A stretch of DNA of 5,792 nt from JBBECF01 sp040881945. GTDB lineage: Bacteria; Pseudomonadota; Alphaproteobacteria; Dongiales; Dongiaceae. The notes under the pieces were generated by a model. That model saw only the letters and a list, made by a program, of their open reading frames with translations, ran no database searches and was not told the DNA's origin. Positions 5,218 through 5,792 of the stretch are shown piece by piece. The stretch lies in assembly GCA_040881945.1 (NCBI GenBank), contig JBBECF010000067.1, positions 1 to 5,792 of the forward strand, in the 5' to 3' direction. Position 1 is the first letter of the stretch; every line of letters begins with the position of its first letter. A program made the translations under genes and the position numbers.

Positions 5218-5792
5218 ATGGAACGACCCCTTGTCGCCGAAGATGCGGAGCCTCCAAGTAGCGTGACGCGACGCCGCGGGCGCGCGCCCGCCGCGACCTC
5301 GTACAGGACGATCGGACAGTCGGTGGCGATTCAGCCGCCTTTTTTTGCGCCTATCGTCAAGCGCCCGACCGCCCGCGAACGCTTCCCGATCAGCCCGCGC
5401 AGCCAGCTCTACCGCAAGCGGTTCTTTCCCCAGGCCTCGGCGGCCGACTGGAGCGACTGGCGCTGGCAGGTGCGCAACCGGGTCAAGGACCTCGCCGGGC
5501 TGTCCCGCGTGCTCAACCTGTCGGCCGACGAGGCCGACGCCATACGCCGCCACAGCGGCTCGCTGCCGGTCGGCATCACGCCCTACTACCTGACCCTGAT
5601 CGACCGCGACGACCCGACCCAGGGCCTGCGTCGCACCCACGTCCCGGCCGGCGACGAGTACCTGCGCACCCCGGGCGAGGCCGACGATCCGCTCGGCGAG
5701 GACCATGACGCGGCGGTTCCCGGCCTGATCCACCGCTACCCCGACCGGGTGCTGTTCCTGACCACCGGCTTCTGCTCGACCTATTGCCGCTA
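5218..5792 (+). CDS. Lysine 2,3-aminomutase (KamA)-family radical SAM protein, 5' part only
   Basis: The gene is open to the window edge: 191 complete codons, no stop, 3' end missing. KamA enzymes move an amino group between the alpha and beta carbons of lysine (or glutamate) using a [4Fe-4S] cluster, S-adenosylmethionine and PLP in the cytoplasm. Family marks in order are: DWSDWRWQVRNR (77-88), ITPYYLTLID (120-129), DPLGEDHD (157-164), PGLIHRYPDRV (168-178), and the first two cluster cysteines C186 and C190 of CxxxCxxC; the third would fall just past the edge. In Clostridium KamA a TDMCSMYCR stretch precedes the third cysteine, whereas here it is TTGFCSTYCR, suggesting another subgroup. Residues 1 to about 65 are an extension, rich in Pro, Arg and Ala, that I do not recognise. 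The PLP lysine and substrate-determining residues lie outside the window, so lysine, glutamate or another substrate (or EpmB-like EF-P modification) cannot be settled. Confidence 0.88.
   Translation, partial: MERPLVAEDAEPPSSVTRRRGRAPAATSYRTIGQSVAIQPPFFAPIVKRPTARERFPISPRSQLYRKRFFPQASAADWSDWRWQVRNRVKDLAGLSRVLNLSADEADAIRRHSGSLPVGITPYYLTLIDRDDPTQGLRRTHVPAGDEYLRTPGEADDPLGEDHDAAVPGLIHRYPDRVLFLTTGFCSTYCR
5322..5346 (+). terminator. Intrinsic-terminator-like hairpin plus T7 inside the 5' end of the KamA-family gene
   Basis: GGTGGC (5322-5327) pairs with GCCGCC (5334-5339), a 6-bp stem with one G-U pair and a 6-nt loop (GATTCA). Seven T's (5340-5346) follow directly. This has the geometry of a Rho-independent terminator, although the stem is short. 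It lies 105 nt into the reading frame, in the unconserved N-terminal extension. An in-frame GTG (5323) is buried in the left arm. It may be an attenuator, or simply coding sequence (Pro-Pro-Phe-Phe codons) that looks like one. Confidence 0.4.

Noticed and set aside
5122..5733. Minus-strand frame of 203 codons opposite the KamA-family gene
   Set aside because: The + strand shows clear KamA motifs throughout; the antisense translation is low complexity.

Overview
The window is GC-rich and densely coding, with C or G at most third codon positions, few purine-rich ribosome sites and several GTG/TTG starts. Gene content and codon use suggest a high-GC alphaproteobacterium, perhaps of the Rhodospirillales type. 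This is an inference from composition and family resemblance, not a determination.

Positions 1-4023 (+) hold a complete four-gene ABC importer operon of the polyamine (Pot) type, in the order periplasmic binding protein, ATPase, permease 1, permease 2. The binding protein has a strong Shine-Dalgarno and a signal peptide. A 49-nt hairpin-prone spacer separates it from the ATPase. The last three genes are tightly coupled: a TTGA overlap between ATPase and permease 1, and a 3-nt gap between the permeases. Together they encode one importer: a binding protein that captures the ligand, two TM subunits forming the channel, and an ATPase that drives it. The Pot scaffold is clear, but a hand comparison with E. 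coli PotD suggests several ligand-contact positions have changed, so the ligand may not be putrescine or spermidine.

Positions 4024-4050 are a short convergent junction with a perfect 7-bp hairpin and a second hairpin that overlaps the stop codon of the facing gene. Positions 4051-4944 (-) encode a ten-TM EamA/DMT-family transporter, probably a metabolite exporter.

Positions 4945-5217 are a divergent intergenic region. A patch of lower GC around 5071-5130 carries an inverted repeat (TTGTC-N7-GACAA) that overlaps a possible -35 box. From 5218 (+) to the window edge runs the 5' part of a lysine 2,3-aminomutase (KamA)-family radical SAM gene, cut at the edge inside its CxxxCxxC cluster motif. 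It has an unusual N-terminal extension of about 65-75 residues, and a hairpin followed by seven T's, which looks like an intrinsic terminator, lies inside that extension.

The operon, the exporter and the KamA-like enzyme could all handle basic amino acids or polyamine-like amines, but that link rests only on proximity. No RNA genes, insertion sequences, CRISPR arrays or phage genes were seen. The strongest candidate for something undescribed is the possible attenuator in the 5' end of the KamA-family gene.
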